The notes under the pieces: model-generated
What the model was told of the DNA's origin: nothing
The model's input: only the letters and a program-made list of their open reading frames with translations
Database searches by the model: none
Part shown: piece by piece, positions 53,463-64,000 of the stretch
Layout: each line of letters starts with the position of its first letter
How positions within the stretch are numbered: the first letter of the stretch is position 1
DNA from: Ziziphus jujuba
Lineage: Eukaryota; Streptophyta; Magnoliopsida; Rosales; Rhamnaceae
Reading direction: 5' to 3'
Length of the DNA: 64,000 nt
Assembly: GCF_031755915.1 (NCBI RefSeq)
Contig: NC_083383.1
Coordinates: 19,085,001-19,149,000, forward strand
Made by a program: the position numbers and the translations under genes

Positions 53463-54595
53463 TGATACGAACCTAGGACGACCTGCTCCTAAACCCGTAT
53501 TATATTAGCCCAGATCTTAATTAAGTCCAAGTTTTAATGGAATTGACCTCAACCCTTAACCAACCTATGGTTAGAAACCTTGGTTTAATGTAGACGCCAC
53601 AATAGGGGATGGAGATCCTATTGATAAGTCAAGCTAAAACAACCAATTCTCTAATGGTGTTTTAGGTGTTCTCAAATAACAAAGAGATAATTAATCTCAC
53701 AAGTATTTTCTTAATCAAATCAAAGTTAATTCTTATTGATAACTAAGCCTTTACATAGGCTTTGAAAAGACAACTTAAAAACCCTAGAACATAAGAAAAT
53801 CGGCCACCACACATAAAGAAACCTAGTTGGCCGAAACTATACTTCCTTTCCTAATCTAAGTTTGATTAATTAATTCCTTTATATTAAATTAGGAATTAAT
53901 TAATTTACAATGGAAATAATAAAGTAAAAACCTTCCTAAAGTTATTTGTCCAGAAAATAAATAAATAAAAGCCAAAAAGTAATGGTAGTTTCCTAAAACA
54001 AAAAGTAAAAACAAATTAGGAAACTAAAAATGCTAGCCTTTTGATCAAGTTGACTTTGATCAATCTTTGACCTCTTTGAGCTCCAAATCAGCTTCTAGAT
54101 GCTTTTTAGGATTCCAAATAAGCTGAATATGAAGTCCCACACGTTGCCCATGCTTGGAAAAATAAGAAAAGGCTAATACAGTAAAATACAATAAAGCCAG
54201 CAAGCAATACAGCAAATTCGGCCAAATTGTTGATGCTGTCCGTACAAGCCCTTTTGATTGCATTTGAGACTGCTTTAACTTGATTCCATGACCTATTAGG
54301 CATATTTATTGGACCCATAAAGTATTGGAACCATTTCATGCTTCCCGGACTCCAAAAATGTACCAAAACTGTCACCCGGGTCCGTACCAGTCTCCAGCGC
54401 TTGTATTAGCAAAACAGGTCTTGGTTCTTTGGTCATGATCATTCCTTCTTGATTATGATTTATGCTTTGAATAAGCACAGCAAGCTTATCCTTGAACTTC
54501 TTGGCTTGTGCTCTAGTGATTGGTCCCACCTTCATCCGTAACGGATTAGCACCCTAGCAGTTATCGGTTGAGTGGGTTCGGGCAGAATCACATCA
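53463..54595 (-). repeat. 3' LTR of element G
   Basis: 1133 bp. The minus strand starts TGATGTGATTCTGCC (at 54595) next to the PPT and ends GTATCA (at 53463). Both ends obey the TG...CA rule and form the short inverted TGAT/ATCA. Confidence 0.94.
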
Positions 54596-57324
54596 TTCCC
54601 CTCCTCTTGAAAAGGATTTATCCTCAAATCAAAATCATCACCTGCAGCAAAAGGAGTTAAATCAGAAATATTAAATGCAGCACTAACACTATACTCACCT
54701 ATTAAATTAAGTTTGTAGGTATTCTTGTGAATCCGCTCCAAAACTTGAAAAAGTCCATCCATAGGCGGCATGAGCTTTGACTTTCTTGGTTTAGGAAACC
54801 TTTCCTTTCGTAAGTGCAACCATACCAATTCTCCTGGGTCAAACACTATTACAACAAAATCTAGAAATACATGCTCATTATGGTAAAAATTACACTTTTT
54901 AAAGTTAGCAAACAATATTTCCCAAATTTTCAAATTGCCACTAAGTAAAGCTGTCAACAATGCAGATAAAGTTCTATGCAATAAAGACATCTTTAAATAA
55001 ATATCTTTAAAATTCATGGTCAGCAATAATTGTTTATTCATAATTACTTTATTAACATCACCAAAGCTAAGATAAAAATTTATATTTTTCCTTTCTTTTT
55101 CTTTCACACTCACGGATTCAATGGGTTTTACATCACTCTCGGCTTTTGCACCAAATTTCTCACTTTCGGGTTTAATATAATTTTTCCACTCAAACTGGGT
55201 TTTAGAAGACTTACCTTGGACAACAAGTGCACATTTTTCCTCTTGAATGGATGGTAGTCCACTTGGAATTTCATTTGAGAAGACATCTCCAAATTCCTTC
55301 AAAATAGAAATCATTGAACTTGGCAATTCAAGTTCTTCAAAGTTAGTTTGATCATTAAAATAATTTTCTTTATAAATCATGACCAGCAAAGGTTTCTTAC
55401 ACTCAAAAACCTTATTAATATCCGCTAAACTCAAATAAAAGTTGCTACTTGACCCTTCTTTTCTTTCTTTTTCTTTTTCCCCCTTAGATTGGCGCAAACC
55501 TTCGGATTTCCCTTCCTTCCCCAAGCTCTCGGGTTTGACACTTTCTTTCCCTTCTCTTTTGGTTTTTCCTTGATCCTTCCACTCAATATGAGTCTTAGAA
55601 ACCTTACCTTGATTAGCAACCTCATTCTTACCTTCTTGAAAGGATGATGAAGCCGTTGGTGCCATACTTGCTTTTTTCTTGAGCTTTTCAGCTTCTCTCC
55701 TTTGTTGCATTTGTAATTGGTGTTTGTAAACCTCTTTAGGAGATAATAGTTCCAGCTTGACCTTCTTCCCTTTAAACCTGAAAATAATACTATTTTCTTG
55801 GCCAAAATGAGTAGCATCTTTATCAAATTGCCATGGCCTACCTAATAGTATATGTCCAGCAATCATGGGTACAATATCACATAAAACTACATCCTCATAT
55901 CTAACTATATTAAATTTTACTTTGGCTTGTTTGTTTACTTTCATCTCACCACTATCGTTAAGCCATTGTAATCTATATGGTTTAGGATGTTTTATTGTTT
56001 TTAAGCCCAATTTATCAACTACAAGGTTACTTATTACATTAGTACAACTCCCACTATCTACAATCATGCTACAAATTTTATCTTGTATTTCATAATGAGT
56101 GTGGAAGATGTTCTCTTGTTGAATTTGTTCTTCATCCTTGTAAATAGAAAGTACCCTCCTTGAGACCAAATTTAGCTCAACATTTGATGTGTTTAATGGT
56201 TCGGCCTCATCATCAAGTCCTTCATCTTCTTGTTCGATTTCAGCCTCACTAGCCTCACTTTCGGATTCCACCTCTCCATTACCCCTAATTACCATTATCC
56301 TTCTATTCGGGCATTGGCTGGCTATATGTCCTCTTCCTTGGCACTTGAAACAAATAATTTCTCTTGAATTTTGAGGTTTAGGTCCAGATTTTACCTCACC
56401 TTTAATGGCTTGGGCAGATTCGTTTTTAAATTCTCTTCTCGGCCGGTTGGTAGCTTCTTCACCAAGTTTCGGCTTCAGCGTGCTTTCATAAGTGGAATTG
56501 TTTTTCCAGCCACTTGAACTTGTCCTTCCACTGCTAGACACTCCTCCAAATCGTGTGCTAACGCCCCTCCTCTTGAATTGGTTCTCAAGCTTAATTGCTA
56601 CATGCAACATCTCCTCCAATTCCAAGTATTGTTGTAATTCAAGCTGGTTGGCAATGTCACGGTTCAAACCACCAAGAAATCTCGCCATTGTTGCCTCCCT
56701 ATCCTAATTCATATTCAGCCCCATCATTAACATCCCCATCTCTTTGTAATAATCCTCCAAGGACCTACTTCCTTGAGACAAAAATTGAAGCCATTGATGA
56801 AGCAACCTATGGTAATGTGATGGCACAAACCGCTTTCTCATGGCTCCTTTCATTTGTCGCCATGTTGTAATCAAGTCATCACCAACTCTTCTTTGGGTGC
56901 TTTGCTCATTTGTCCACCATTGGAGTGCATAATGCCCAAACTCCATTGCTGCCAACTTCACCTTCTTACCTTCCGAATAGTTGTGGCAGTAAAAAATCAT
57001 CTCCATTTTTTCTTCCCACTCCAAATAAGCTTCGGGATCACTTTTACCCATAAAAGGTGGGATGTTAACCTTGATATTTCCCAAATCATCATCTGTATCT
57101 TCCCTCCTATATCTTCCACGGCCAGCTCTATCTTGGACAGCAAAATTTTCGTCCATACCTTCCTCAAAGTCTCCACCGAATGGCTCCAAATCGTGTGCTA
57201 ACGCCCCTCCACTCCCGGTAGCTCGGGCATCGCCATGGAATGCTACGAACTCTTCCTCATTGATCCTCAAGGGTGGATCTCCTCTTCTTATTCTAGAATA
57301 TGCCATGTTAGTAAAATACTGCAA
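54532..57324 (-). pseudogene. gag-protease-deleted pol polyprotein of element G (one internal TAG)
   Basis: Starts at 57324 (MAYSRIRRGDPPL). The frame runs 206 codons to a TAG at 56701-56703 where relatives have GAG (Glu, motif MNEDREATM), then 718 codons to 54532. Gag domain: DDDLGNIKV, SDPEAYLEWEEKME, WWTNEQSTQRR, RKRFVPSHYHRLL. After the stop come REATMARFLGGLN and the perfect zinc knuckle CFKCQGRGHIASQC (about 56325-56365). Protease: DSGSCTN (about 56045-56065), HILLGRPWQFDKD (about 55815-55855). A linker with FYLS repeats follows, then a second linker copy, the degenerate RT segment, the [10 protein letters not shown] junction, WLHLRKERF, EYSVSAAFN and FQEEGND, ending inside the 3' LTR. 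Catalytic RT, RNase H and integrase parts are absent. Confidence 0.92.
54596..54608 (-). other. Polypurine tract of element G
   Basis: Minus strand AAGAGGAGGGGAA directly before the LTR TG. It is translated as part of FQEEGND in the polyprotein frame. Confidence 0.9.
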
Positions 57325-58445
57325 AAATAAAATAAATCCTCATAATATTCACTCCCTCACGTGTTTCATTCAAAGAAGGTCTCGATACTCATGTTTGCAC
57401 ACTAGTTTTGGCTTTTACCCTCTTTTAAGCTCACACACTCTTGCCTTTTTCCACTCAAAGAATTATCTCCAAGTTCTAATTAAAACACCCACAAAACAGC
57501 AATTAGATCACTATTACTATTATGTTTTAATTAAACTTATCAACAAAACAGTAAGCAAAAATAAACAAATACCGAACGGAATGAAAATACTTATTTTCTG
57601 TTTTTCTAGACAAAATAAAGCAAATTAATGAGAAAACTTTGGAATTTTGAAGAACTGGACCAGATGGTAATATATTATAAGTTCAAGAATAAAATTCTAG
57701 AAAAAGAAATTCAAATACGAACAAGAATCAAAGAGAACAAAAATATAGAAAAGTGTTGGTTGTTGTTCTTATAATTCAAGTTTTGTATCAAATCCTTTAA
57801 CTAATTTTAATCCAAATAATTTAGTACTCAAACTCAAATATCCAGCAGCAAAAACAACTCTCCAATATCCAGGAGCAGTTACAAGAAATTTCCAGCAACA
57901 AACTTCAACACCAATTTTCAACAAACCGATATATATATATATATATATATTTTATATTCGGCTTTCTTCTTCCTTTTTTTTTCACTCACTGAATATCAAA
58001 TACAACTGCAGTAGTAAGAATAAACAACAAATTTACAATTCCAACTCCAAAAATTCACCAAACCCGTGACCTCAAAATAAACACAAATGTGCAGTGTTTT
58101 TATTTTATTTATTTTTTAAATGTTGCCGCAAACTCTTTTTTTTTTCTTTTTTTTTTTAATAGATGAATGCAAATATTTACGACTAAAACAGCAAAGAAAA
58201 ATCAACAATAACCAAATTAAAAGAACAATGATGAAAAACAACCACAAACTAGGAAACAAAAATACGATAAAACTAGGAAACCTAATTCAATTAGGAATGA
58301 ATTTTATTTTTTTGTTTTTTGTTTTGTTTTAATGATGCAGAACGTGTATGATGATAGAAGCAACCTTAACCTAATGCTAAAATTGCAGATTAACACAAAA
58401 AGTTAAATAAAGTAAATAAAGATAGATCAAACCTGAACAAAATTT
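57325..58445 (-). other. Leader of element G
   Basis: Non-coding, AT-rich, with a (TA)n run at about 57931-57949 and T tracts near 58136-58156. It carries the ACTGGACCAGATGG block (about 57653-57666) shared with A and D. Confidence 0.75.
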
Positions 58446-58458
58446 GGCTCTGATACCA
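58446..58458 (-). other. Primer binding site of element G (initiator tRNA-Met)
   Basis: Minus strand TGGTATCAGAGCC, a perfect complement to the 3' end of plant initiator tRNA-Met, two bases after the LTR end. Confidence 0.93.
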
Positions 58459-58460
58459 AA

Positions 58461-59594
58461 CGATACGAACCTAGGACGACCTGCTCCTAAACACGTATTA
58501 TATTAGTCCGGATCTTAATTAAGTTTAAGTTTTAATGTAATTGACCTCAACTCCTAATCAACCTATGGTTAGAAACCTTGGTATAATGTAGACGCTCAAT
58601 AGGGGATGGAGATCCTATTGATAAGTCAAGCTAAAACAACCAATTCTCTAATGGTGTTTTAGGTGTTCTCAAAGAAAAAAGAGATAATTAATCTCACAAG
58701 TATTTTTTTAATCAAATCAAATTTAATTCTTATTGATAACTAAGCCTTTAAATAGGCTTTGAAAAGACAGATTAAAAACCCTAGAACATAAGAAAACCGG
58801 CCGCCACACATAAAGAAACCTAGTTGGCCGAAACTATACTTCCTTTCTTAATCTAAGTTTGATTAATTAATTCATTTATATTAAATTAGGAATTAATTAA
58901 TTTACAATTGAAATAATAAAATAAAAACCTTCCTAAAGTTATTTGTCCAAAAAATAAATAAATAAAAGCAAAAAAGTAATGGTAGTTTCCTAAAACAAAA
59001 AGTAAAAACAAATTAGGAAACTAAAAATGCTAGCCTTTTGATCAAGTTGACTTTGATCAATCTTTGACCTCTTTGAGCTCCAAATCAGCTTCTAGATGCT
59101 TTTTAGGATGCCAAATAAGCTGAATATGAAGTCCCACACGTTGCCCATGCTTGGAAAAATAAAAAAAGGCTAATACAGTAAAATACAATAAAGCCAGCAA
59201 GCAATACAGCAAATTCGGCCAAATTGTTGATGCTGTCCATACAAGCCCTTTTTGATTGCATTTGAGGTTGCTTTAACTTGATTACATGACCTATTAGGCA
59301 TATGTATTGGACCTATAAAGCATTGAAACCATTTCATGCTTCCCGGACTCCAAAAATGTACCAAAACCGTCACCCGGGTCCGTACCAGTCTCCAGCGCTT
59401 GTATTAGCAAAACAGGTATTGGCTCTTTGGTCATGATCATTCCTTCTTGATTATGATTTATCCTTTGAATAATCACAGCAAGGTTATCCTTGAACTTCTT
59501 GGCTTGTGCTCTAGTGATTGGTCCCACCTTCATCCGTAACGGATTAGCACCCCAGCAGGTTATCGGTTGAGTGGGCTCGGGCAAAATCACATCA
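58461..59594 (-). repeat. 5' LTR of element G
   Basis: 1134 bp, pairs with 53463-54595. Its last base pair is changed (the plus strand starts CGATACG instead of TGATACG). The polyprotein tail frame is open here over 59590-59294, with PITRAQAKKF, whereas the 3' LTR has a 1-bp deletion that shifts it. Confidence 0.94.
58744..58757 (-). promoter_or_regulatory. Candidate TATA-like core promoter element in 5' LTR of G
   Basis: Minus strand GCCTATTTAAAGGC about 285 bp before the LTR end, the same place as in A and B. The 3' LTR of G has one change (about 53750-53763). Confidence 0.45.
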
Positions 59595-59599
59595 GCATC
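59595..59599 (+). repeat. Right target-site duplication of element G (GCATC)
   Basis: Identical to 53458-53462. Confidence 0.93.
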
Positions 59600-59945
59600 C
59601 TTATCAAATTGTTATGGCCTCCCCAATAAAATATGACTAGCATGCATGGGAACAATATCACATAATATAACATCCACATATTTATCAATGCTGAATTTAA
59701 CTTTGGCTTGTTTGTTTTATCTTACCACTATCATTAAGCGATTGTAATCTTATTTGGTTTGGGATGTTTAATGGTTGCTAATCCTAATTTATCAACTACC
59801 ACATTACTAATTATATTAGCACAACTTCCACTATCAATTATCATACTACATACATTATCTTGAATTTCACATTGGGTATGGAAGATGTTTTCTCTTTAAA
59901 CTTGATCTTCATCCTTGTATACAGTCAACACTTTCCTTGCCACCA
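59600..59945 (-). pseudogene. Protease N-terminal part of element H (right of insertion)
   Basis: Minus strand: KVLTVYKDEDQV lead-in, the active-site motif DSGSCAN (about 59820-59845), VVDKLGLATIKHPKP, a small deletion near 59715-59735, KVKFSIDKYVDV and HILLGRP (about 59615-59640), up to the target site of G. The protein continues at 53462. Confidence 0.82.
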
Positions 59946-61246
59946 AGCTTAATTCGGCATTTGAAGCTTTTAGGTTTTCGGCTTCATCTTTAATTTCTTC
60001 CTCTTCATGCTCCGACTCAATTTCAACTTCATCACCATCTGATTCCAATTTGCCATTGTCCTTTAACACTATGATTCTTCGGTTTGGGTATTGGTTGGCA
60101 ATATGTCCTTGGCCCCTGCACTCAGCAAACAATATCTCTAGTTCTGAAAGGTTTAGGATCAGATTTACCTTCAGATTTATGTGCTTAAGTAGGTTCGGCC
60201 CTATCATCACTCCTTGACCGATTGGTGCTTACCTCACCTTGCTTGGGTATTGGCTTTGAATCGTAGACAGGATTGCTTCTCCAAGCATTTGCATTTGATG
60301 TCTCGCTGCTTGTAACTCCTCCAAACCATGGGGTTGTACCCCTCCTCTTAAGTTGATTCTCAAGTTTGATAGCCACATGCAACATCTCTTCCAATTCCAC
60401 ATATTGTTGTAATTCAAATTGACTAGCTATCTCTCGATTCAACCCACCTAGAAACCGTGCCATGGTTTCTTTTCTATCTTCATTCATGCTCAATCTCATC
60501 ATGAGAATATCCATCTCCTTGTAGTAATCTTCCACGGTCCTACTACCTTGTGATAATGATTGGAGTCTTTGATGCAGCAACCTATGGTAACGACTTGGTA
60601 CAAACCTCTTTCTCATGGCTCCTTTTATTTGTTGCCAAGTAGTAATAGGTTCATCTCCAACTCTTCTTTGGGTACTTTGATCAGTTGTCCACCATTAGAG
60701 TGAATAATGACCAAATTCCAAAGCTGCCAATATAACTTTCTTAGCCTCTGAATAACTATGATAGTCAAATATCATCTCCATTCTCTCCTCCCATTCTAGG
60801 TATACCTCCGGATCACTTTTTCCAATAAAAGGTGGTATGATGACCTTAATATTTCCAAGATCATCATCCTCATTCTTCACTGGTCTCCCATGGGTTGGTC
60901 TTCCTTAGAGTGCAAAAATATCATCAATTTCTTCTTCAAGATTATGTCCAAAATTACCTTCCCCAAATTCCTCTTTAGGTCAACCTCGGCCCCTTCGACC
61001 TCGACCTTGGCCTCCATGTACATCAAACCTTGGATTCAGCCCACCTTGTGATGTTTCCAACCTATCCATCATTTGATCTAGGTGATCAAAGTGGGCAGTC
61101 ATCCGCTATAATTGTTCCAAGACCGCCATCATGTCTGTGTGCTTACCTCCATTTCCCATAGCTCGGGAATCACCATTGAATCCTATGGATTCCTCTTCAT
61201 TAATTCTTAATGATCCATCTCCTCTCCTCATCCTTAAATCTTCCAT
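59896..61246 (-). pseudogene. gag of element H
   Basis: Start at 61246 (family N-terminus with DGSLRINEEESIGF). The segment 60880-60695 has NEDDDLGNIKV and SDPEVYLEWEERME. The segment 60616-60185 has RKRFVPSRYHRLLHQRLQSLSQGSRTVEDYYKEM, DRKETMARFLGGLNREIASQ and the ELEEMLHVAIKLE helix. The zinc knuckle near 60080-60125 is damaged (the first cysteine pair is shortened by a deletion, GHIANQ kept, last Cys to Tyr). The acidic tail and protease lead-in follow. Stops and shifts lie near 60690, 60885 and 60960. Confidence 0.83.
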
Positions 61247-62200
61247 GTTAGTAAAAATAATACAAAAATCCTCAACAAAATCACTCCCTCAAGTGTTTCA
61301 CTCAAATAAGATTTCGACACTCGTGTATGCACAATAGTTTTGACTTTTTAACCCTTTTTTGAGCTCACTCTCTTGCCTTTTTCCACTCAAAGAATTAACT
61401 CAAAGTTCTAATTAAAACACACTTAAATAGAAACTAGATCATAAGTATACCTTAATTAAAACTTATCAATAAAATAGCAAGCAAAAATAAGCAAATACCG
61501 AGCAGAACGAAATACCTATTCTGGACCTAACTATCTAAAACAAAGGTAAATTAATCAAGAAAATTTTGGATTTAACAAGAGTAGACCAGAATATTAAGGA
61601 TCAAAATTCAAGGATAAAATTAAAAAAAAAAAAGATTCAATCAATGAACAAGAAACAATTTGAACAAAAATAAAGAATAGTTGTTTATTGTTGTTCTTGT
61701 AATTTAAGTTTTTGTGTCAAATCCTTTTCCAATTTTAATCCAAATAATTTAAGCACTCAAAATTCATATATCCAGCAGAAAAATTGAGCTTAGAAACTCC
61801 AAATATCAGAATTCATATTTTCCAGCTCAAACAAATTCAAACTCCAAATTGCATCAACAACTGGCCTTTTGTAACAATGTTTTTTTTATTCGGCTTTTTT
61901 TTTCTTTTTTTTTATCACTCACAAAATTTAAACACAACTCCAGTAACAAGAATCAATAAGAAAAATTGCAATTCTAACACCAAAATTCGACCAAACCCGA
62001 GACCACACTCCAAACAAGAACAAATTGCAAATTTTTTAGATTTTATGCAATATGCTTTCAAATTTCTCTTTTAATATATGAATGCAACTAATTAAGATTA
62101 AACACCAAAGAAAAATAAACAATAAACCAAATTAACAAGAACAATGATGAAAAACAACCAACAAACTAGGAAGCAAAAATACGATAAAAAAAGGAAATCT
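61247..62200 (-). other. Leader of element H, fused to truncated LTR
   Basis: AT-rich and non-coding, aligning with the leaders of A, D and G up to the AATTAGGAA block near 62206. From there the sequence is LTR, so the PBS-proximal leader, PBS and LTR 3' end are deleted. Confidence 0.7.
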
Positions 62201-62972
62201 AATTAGGAATTTGCTTAATTTCACACCCTTTCCTAATATAATTTGTGTTAATTAATTCCTTAATTTTGAAAAAGAAATTAATTAATTTACAATCAAAATA
62301 ATAAAATTATAACTTTCCTAAAGTAATTTGTATAGAAAAATAATTAAATAAAACCAAAATAAAAGCTAGTTTCCTAAAACAAAAAGTCAAATTTAAATTA
62401 AAGAACTAGTTGACTAGTTTGACCACTAATCTATCTTTGACCAATTCTCAGCTTGTAAAGGCTCCAAATCAACTCCCATATGCCATGTAGGATTCCATGT
62501 AAGATTAATAATGATTCCCATGCGTTTCCCTTGATTGGAACAAAGAGAAAATGCTTAATCACCAAAATACAACAAAGCCAGCAGCAAATACAGCAAATTC
62601 GGCCAACAATCCCTTCCATGCACAAATGGCTTCTTTGGTTGCTTTTGCTTCTAACTTGACTTGATTCCATGACCTATTAGTGATATCAATTAAGTTCAAG
62701 AAGTGTTGAACCCATTCATTACTACCCGGAGTCCCTAATTGCACTAAAACAGCAACCCGGGTCCATATCGACCTCCACCACTTGGATGCTTAAAACAGGC
62801 TTTGAATCTTTGGGTATTGACAAGCCCTTTTGAGAATTTATAACTCCTATAAATCCAGCCAGGTTGTCCTTAAACCTCTTGGCTTGAGCTAGTGATTGGC
62901 CTGATATTCAATTGTGTAGGATCTGCACTCCGGCGGGAAGTCTGTTGTATAGGTACGAGCGGATTCTCATCA
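62201..62972 (-). repeat. 5' LTR of element H, 3' part deleted
   Basis: About 770 bp. It matches 51233-51977 of the 3' LTR and ends (minus-strand start) with TGATGAGAATCCGC at 62972. The first roughly 350 bp of the LTR (R/U5 side) and the PBS are lost at the AATTAGGAA junction. Confidence 0.82.
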
Positions 62973-64000
62973 TTATACCTTCATCCCTCTTATCTTGGAC
63001 CCTCTGTACCCATTCTTGGTCTTCATTCATCAAAATTTGCCATGGTTAGAGATGTATCAACAAAAAATTTAGCTGAATTTTGCAACATGCTGTCCAACCA
63101 CCAAATTGATATAAAGTTATGAATTTTGGATGTTATCTGATAATATTTCCATTTTTGGGTAAAATAGTAAAATATTGGATAAAATTGAATTATGTTTTAA
63201 CAATTTAGGACACACTATAATTGGATTAGTGTAACTAGGTGTTAATGGGACCCAATGGAAGATTTAATTTCATTAAATTAGTCTTCGAATAAAAAACCTA
63301 AAATTCGCATATTCCGTAAGAGTTCATTGTTTGATTGGACCTTTAAGTGTGCAATTTATATATAATTTTAAGTTGTATAAGGTATTTTAAGATATTTGGC
63401 ATGCAGCACTATCTTGGATTTGATTTTTGAAGCCTAAGAAATAATTTGTTAATTATAAGCACCCATACTAAGACTATAGGCGACCCAACGGAGGACAAGG
63501 AATGGACATAATCGGTATCTATGAATGGTTTATATTTTTAAATGACTTTGGGAATATTAGCACAATATATATATATATATGCTTGAATATTCAATATATA
63601 TGATTTGATTTAAATATTTATCATATACTATATTAATACAAGCTTTTATATAAATGTCTTATCATTTTATGCAACTTTTGACGTGTTTTTAAATGATTTT
63701 ATATTCTAATAAGTTCATGGTGAACTTTGAAATTTTGATATTTAAATAGCCCGGCATTTGAATTGATGTTTTAGTCTATTTGGAAAATAATTGGTTTAGA
63801 TACGAAATGGAAAATTGTTTATTTTTAAGCATATATTAGGGTTTTATATAAGATGCCTAGAAGTGTTTTATGGTAATATATATTTCATTGTTAATATATT
63901 TATGTTTTGACATAGAATAATGATTTGGAACATTTGGAACTTTTAAATAAATAGTTGGATTTGGAACATTAAATTTTAGTTTGTGGTATTTTATTCTTTT
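62973..64000. other. Right flank of element H, nothing recognised
   Basis: AT-rich. The only notable feature is a (TA)n run at about 63566-63580. Open frames are short and without motifs. If the CCATA/TTATA duplication is right, this DNA was once continuous with the stretch left of 50880. Confidence 0.55.

Larger units (their letters stand above)
53463..59594 (-). mobile_element. Element G: complete two-LTR Ty3/gypsy deletion derivative nested in H
   Basis: 3' LTR 53463-54595, PPT, internal region, PBS, 5' LTR 58461-59594; total 6132 bp. The flanking 5-bp duplication GCATC is perfect. By eye the two LTRs differ at roughly 45 positions in 1134 (about 4%), so the insertion is not very recent but is the youngest clear one here. 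The internal region has gag, protease and a shortened pol in almost one continuous frame with a single in-frame TAG. RT core, RNase H and integrase core are absent, so it is non-autonomous. Confidence 0.95.
50880..62972 (-). mobile_element. Element H: Ty3/gypsy element split by element G
   Basis: Minus-strand element. It holds 3' LTR 50880-51977, PPT, post-integrase tail, RT with YFDY, linker, protease cut at 53462, the inserted element G (53463-59594), the rest of protease, gag starting at 61246, leader, and a truncated 5' LTR (about 62201-62972). RNase H and the integrase core are missing, at the same junction as in B, D and G, but RT is kept. A possible target duplication is CCATA (50875-50879) and TTATA (62973-62977), equal apart from two C/T changes. 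It is older than G. Confidence 0.88.

Overview
The window is AT-rich plant (eudicot-like) repeat DNA. No intact host gene, tRNA or rRNA was found. Nearly everything recognisable is a transposable element, mostly degenerate and stacked in nests. The plant origin is inferred from the element families: Ty3/gypsy elements primed by initiator tRNA-Met, an Athila-like gag with a tRNA-Asp-like primer site, a CACTA (En/Spm) transposon with Transposase_21, DUF4218 and DUF4216 regions, an L1-type LINE, and a Helitron helicase. I name the elements A to H.

Layout. (1) 1-5546: element A, minus-strand Ty3/gypsy, running off the left edge. It carries two gag-protease units in tandem, a leader, a PBS and a truncated 5' LTR. 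(2) 5547-8526: element B, same family, minus strand: 3' LTR, deleted pol, protease and part of gag. It is fused head-to-head to (3) 8527-13237: element C, plus strand: gag, protease, RT, RNase H, integrase and 3' LTR. (4) 13238-23190: element E, a plus-strand Athila-like element whose gag is split by (5) element D, 15965-21846, a minus-strand gypsy element with both LTRs and a near-perfect 5-bp target duplication. (6) 23641-36230: an L1-like RT fragment split by (7) element F, an 11.5-kb CACTA transposon at 24153-35696. (8) 36231-50879: AT-rich DNA with local duplications and a decayed Helitron ending at 44814. (9) 50880-62972: element H, a minus-strand gypsy element, split inside its protease by (10) element G, 53463-59594, with two LTRs of about 1.13 kb and a perfect GCATC target duplication. 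(11) 62973-64000: flanking DNA.

Main story. A, B, C, D, G and H are one gypsy family (LTR TGAT...ATCA about 1.1 kb, PBS TGGTATCAGAGCC, PPT AAGAGGAGGGGAA). Elements B, D, G and H share the same internal junction, which joins the end of RT directly to the tail after integrase and so removes RNase H and the integrase core. B, D and G also share a second deletion that removes the RT catalytic core. B, D and G therefore look like descendants of a non-autonomous, gag-plus-protease derivative (TR-GAG-like) that must have been mobilised in trans. H fits as an earlier step, and C retains the RNase H and integrase domains. G additionally looks like a recombinant between two such forms. Coordinates of domain borders inside decayed elements are approximate. 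LTR, TSD and TIR borders were read directly from the sequence.
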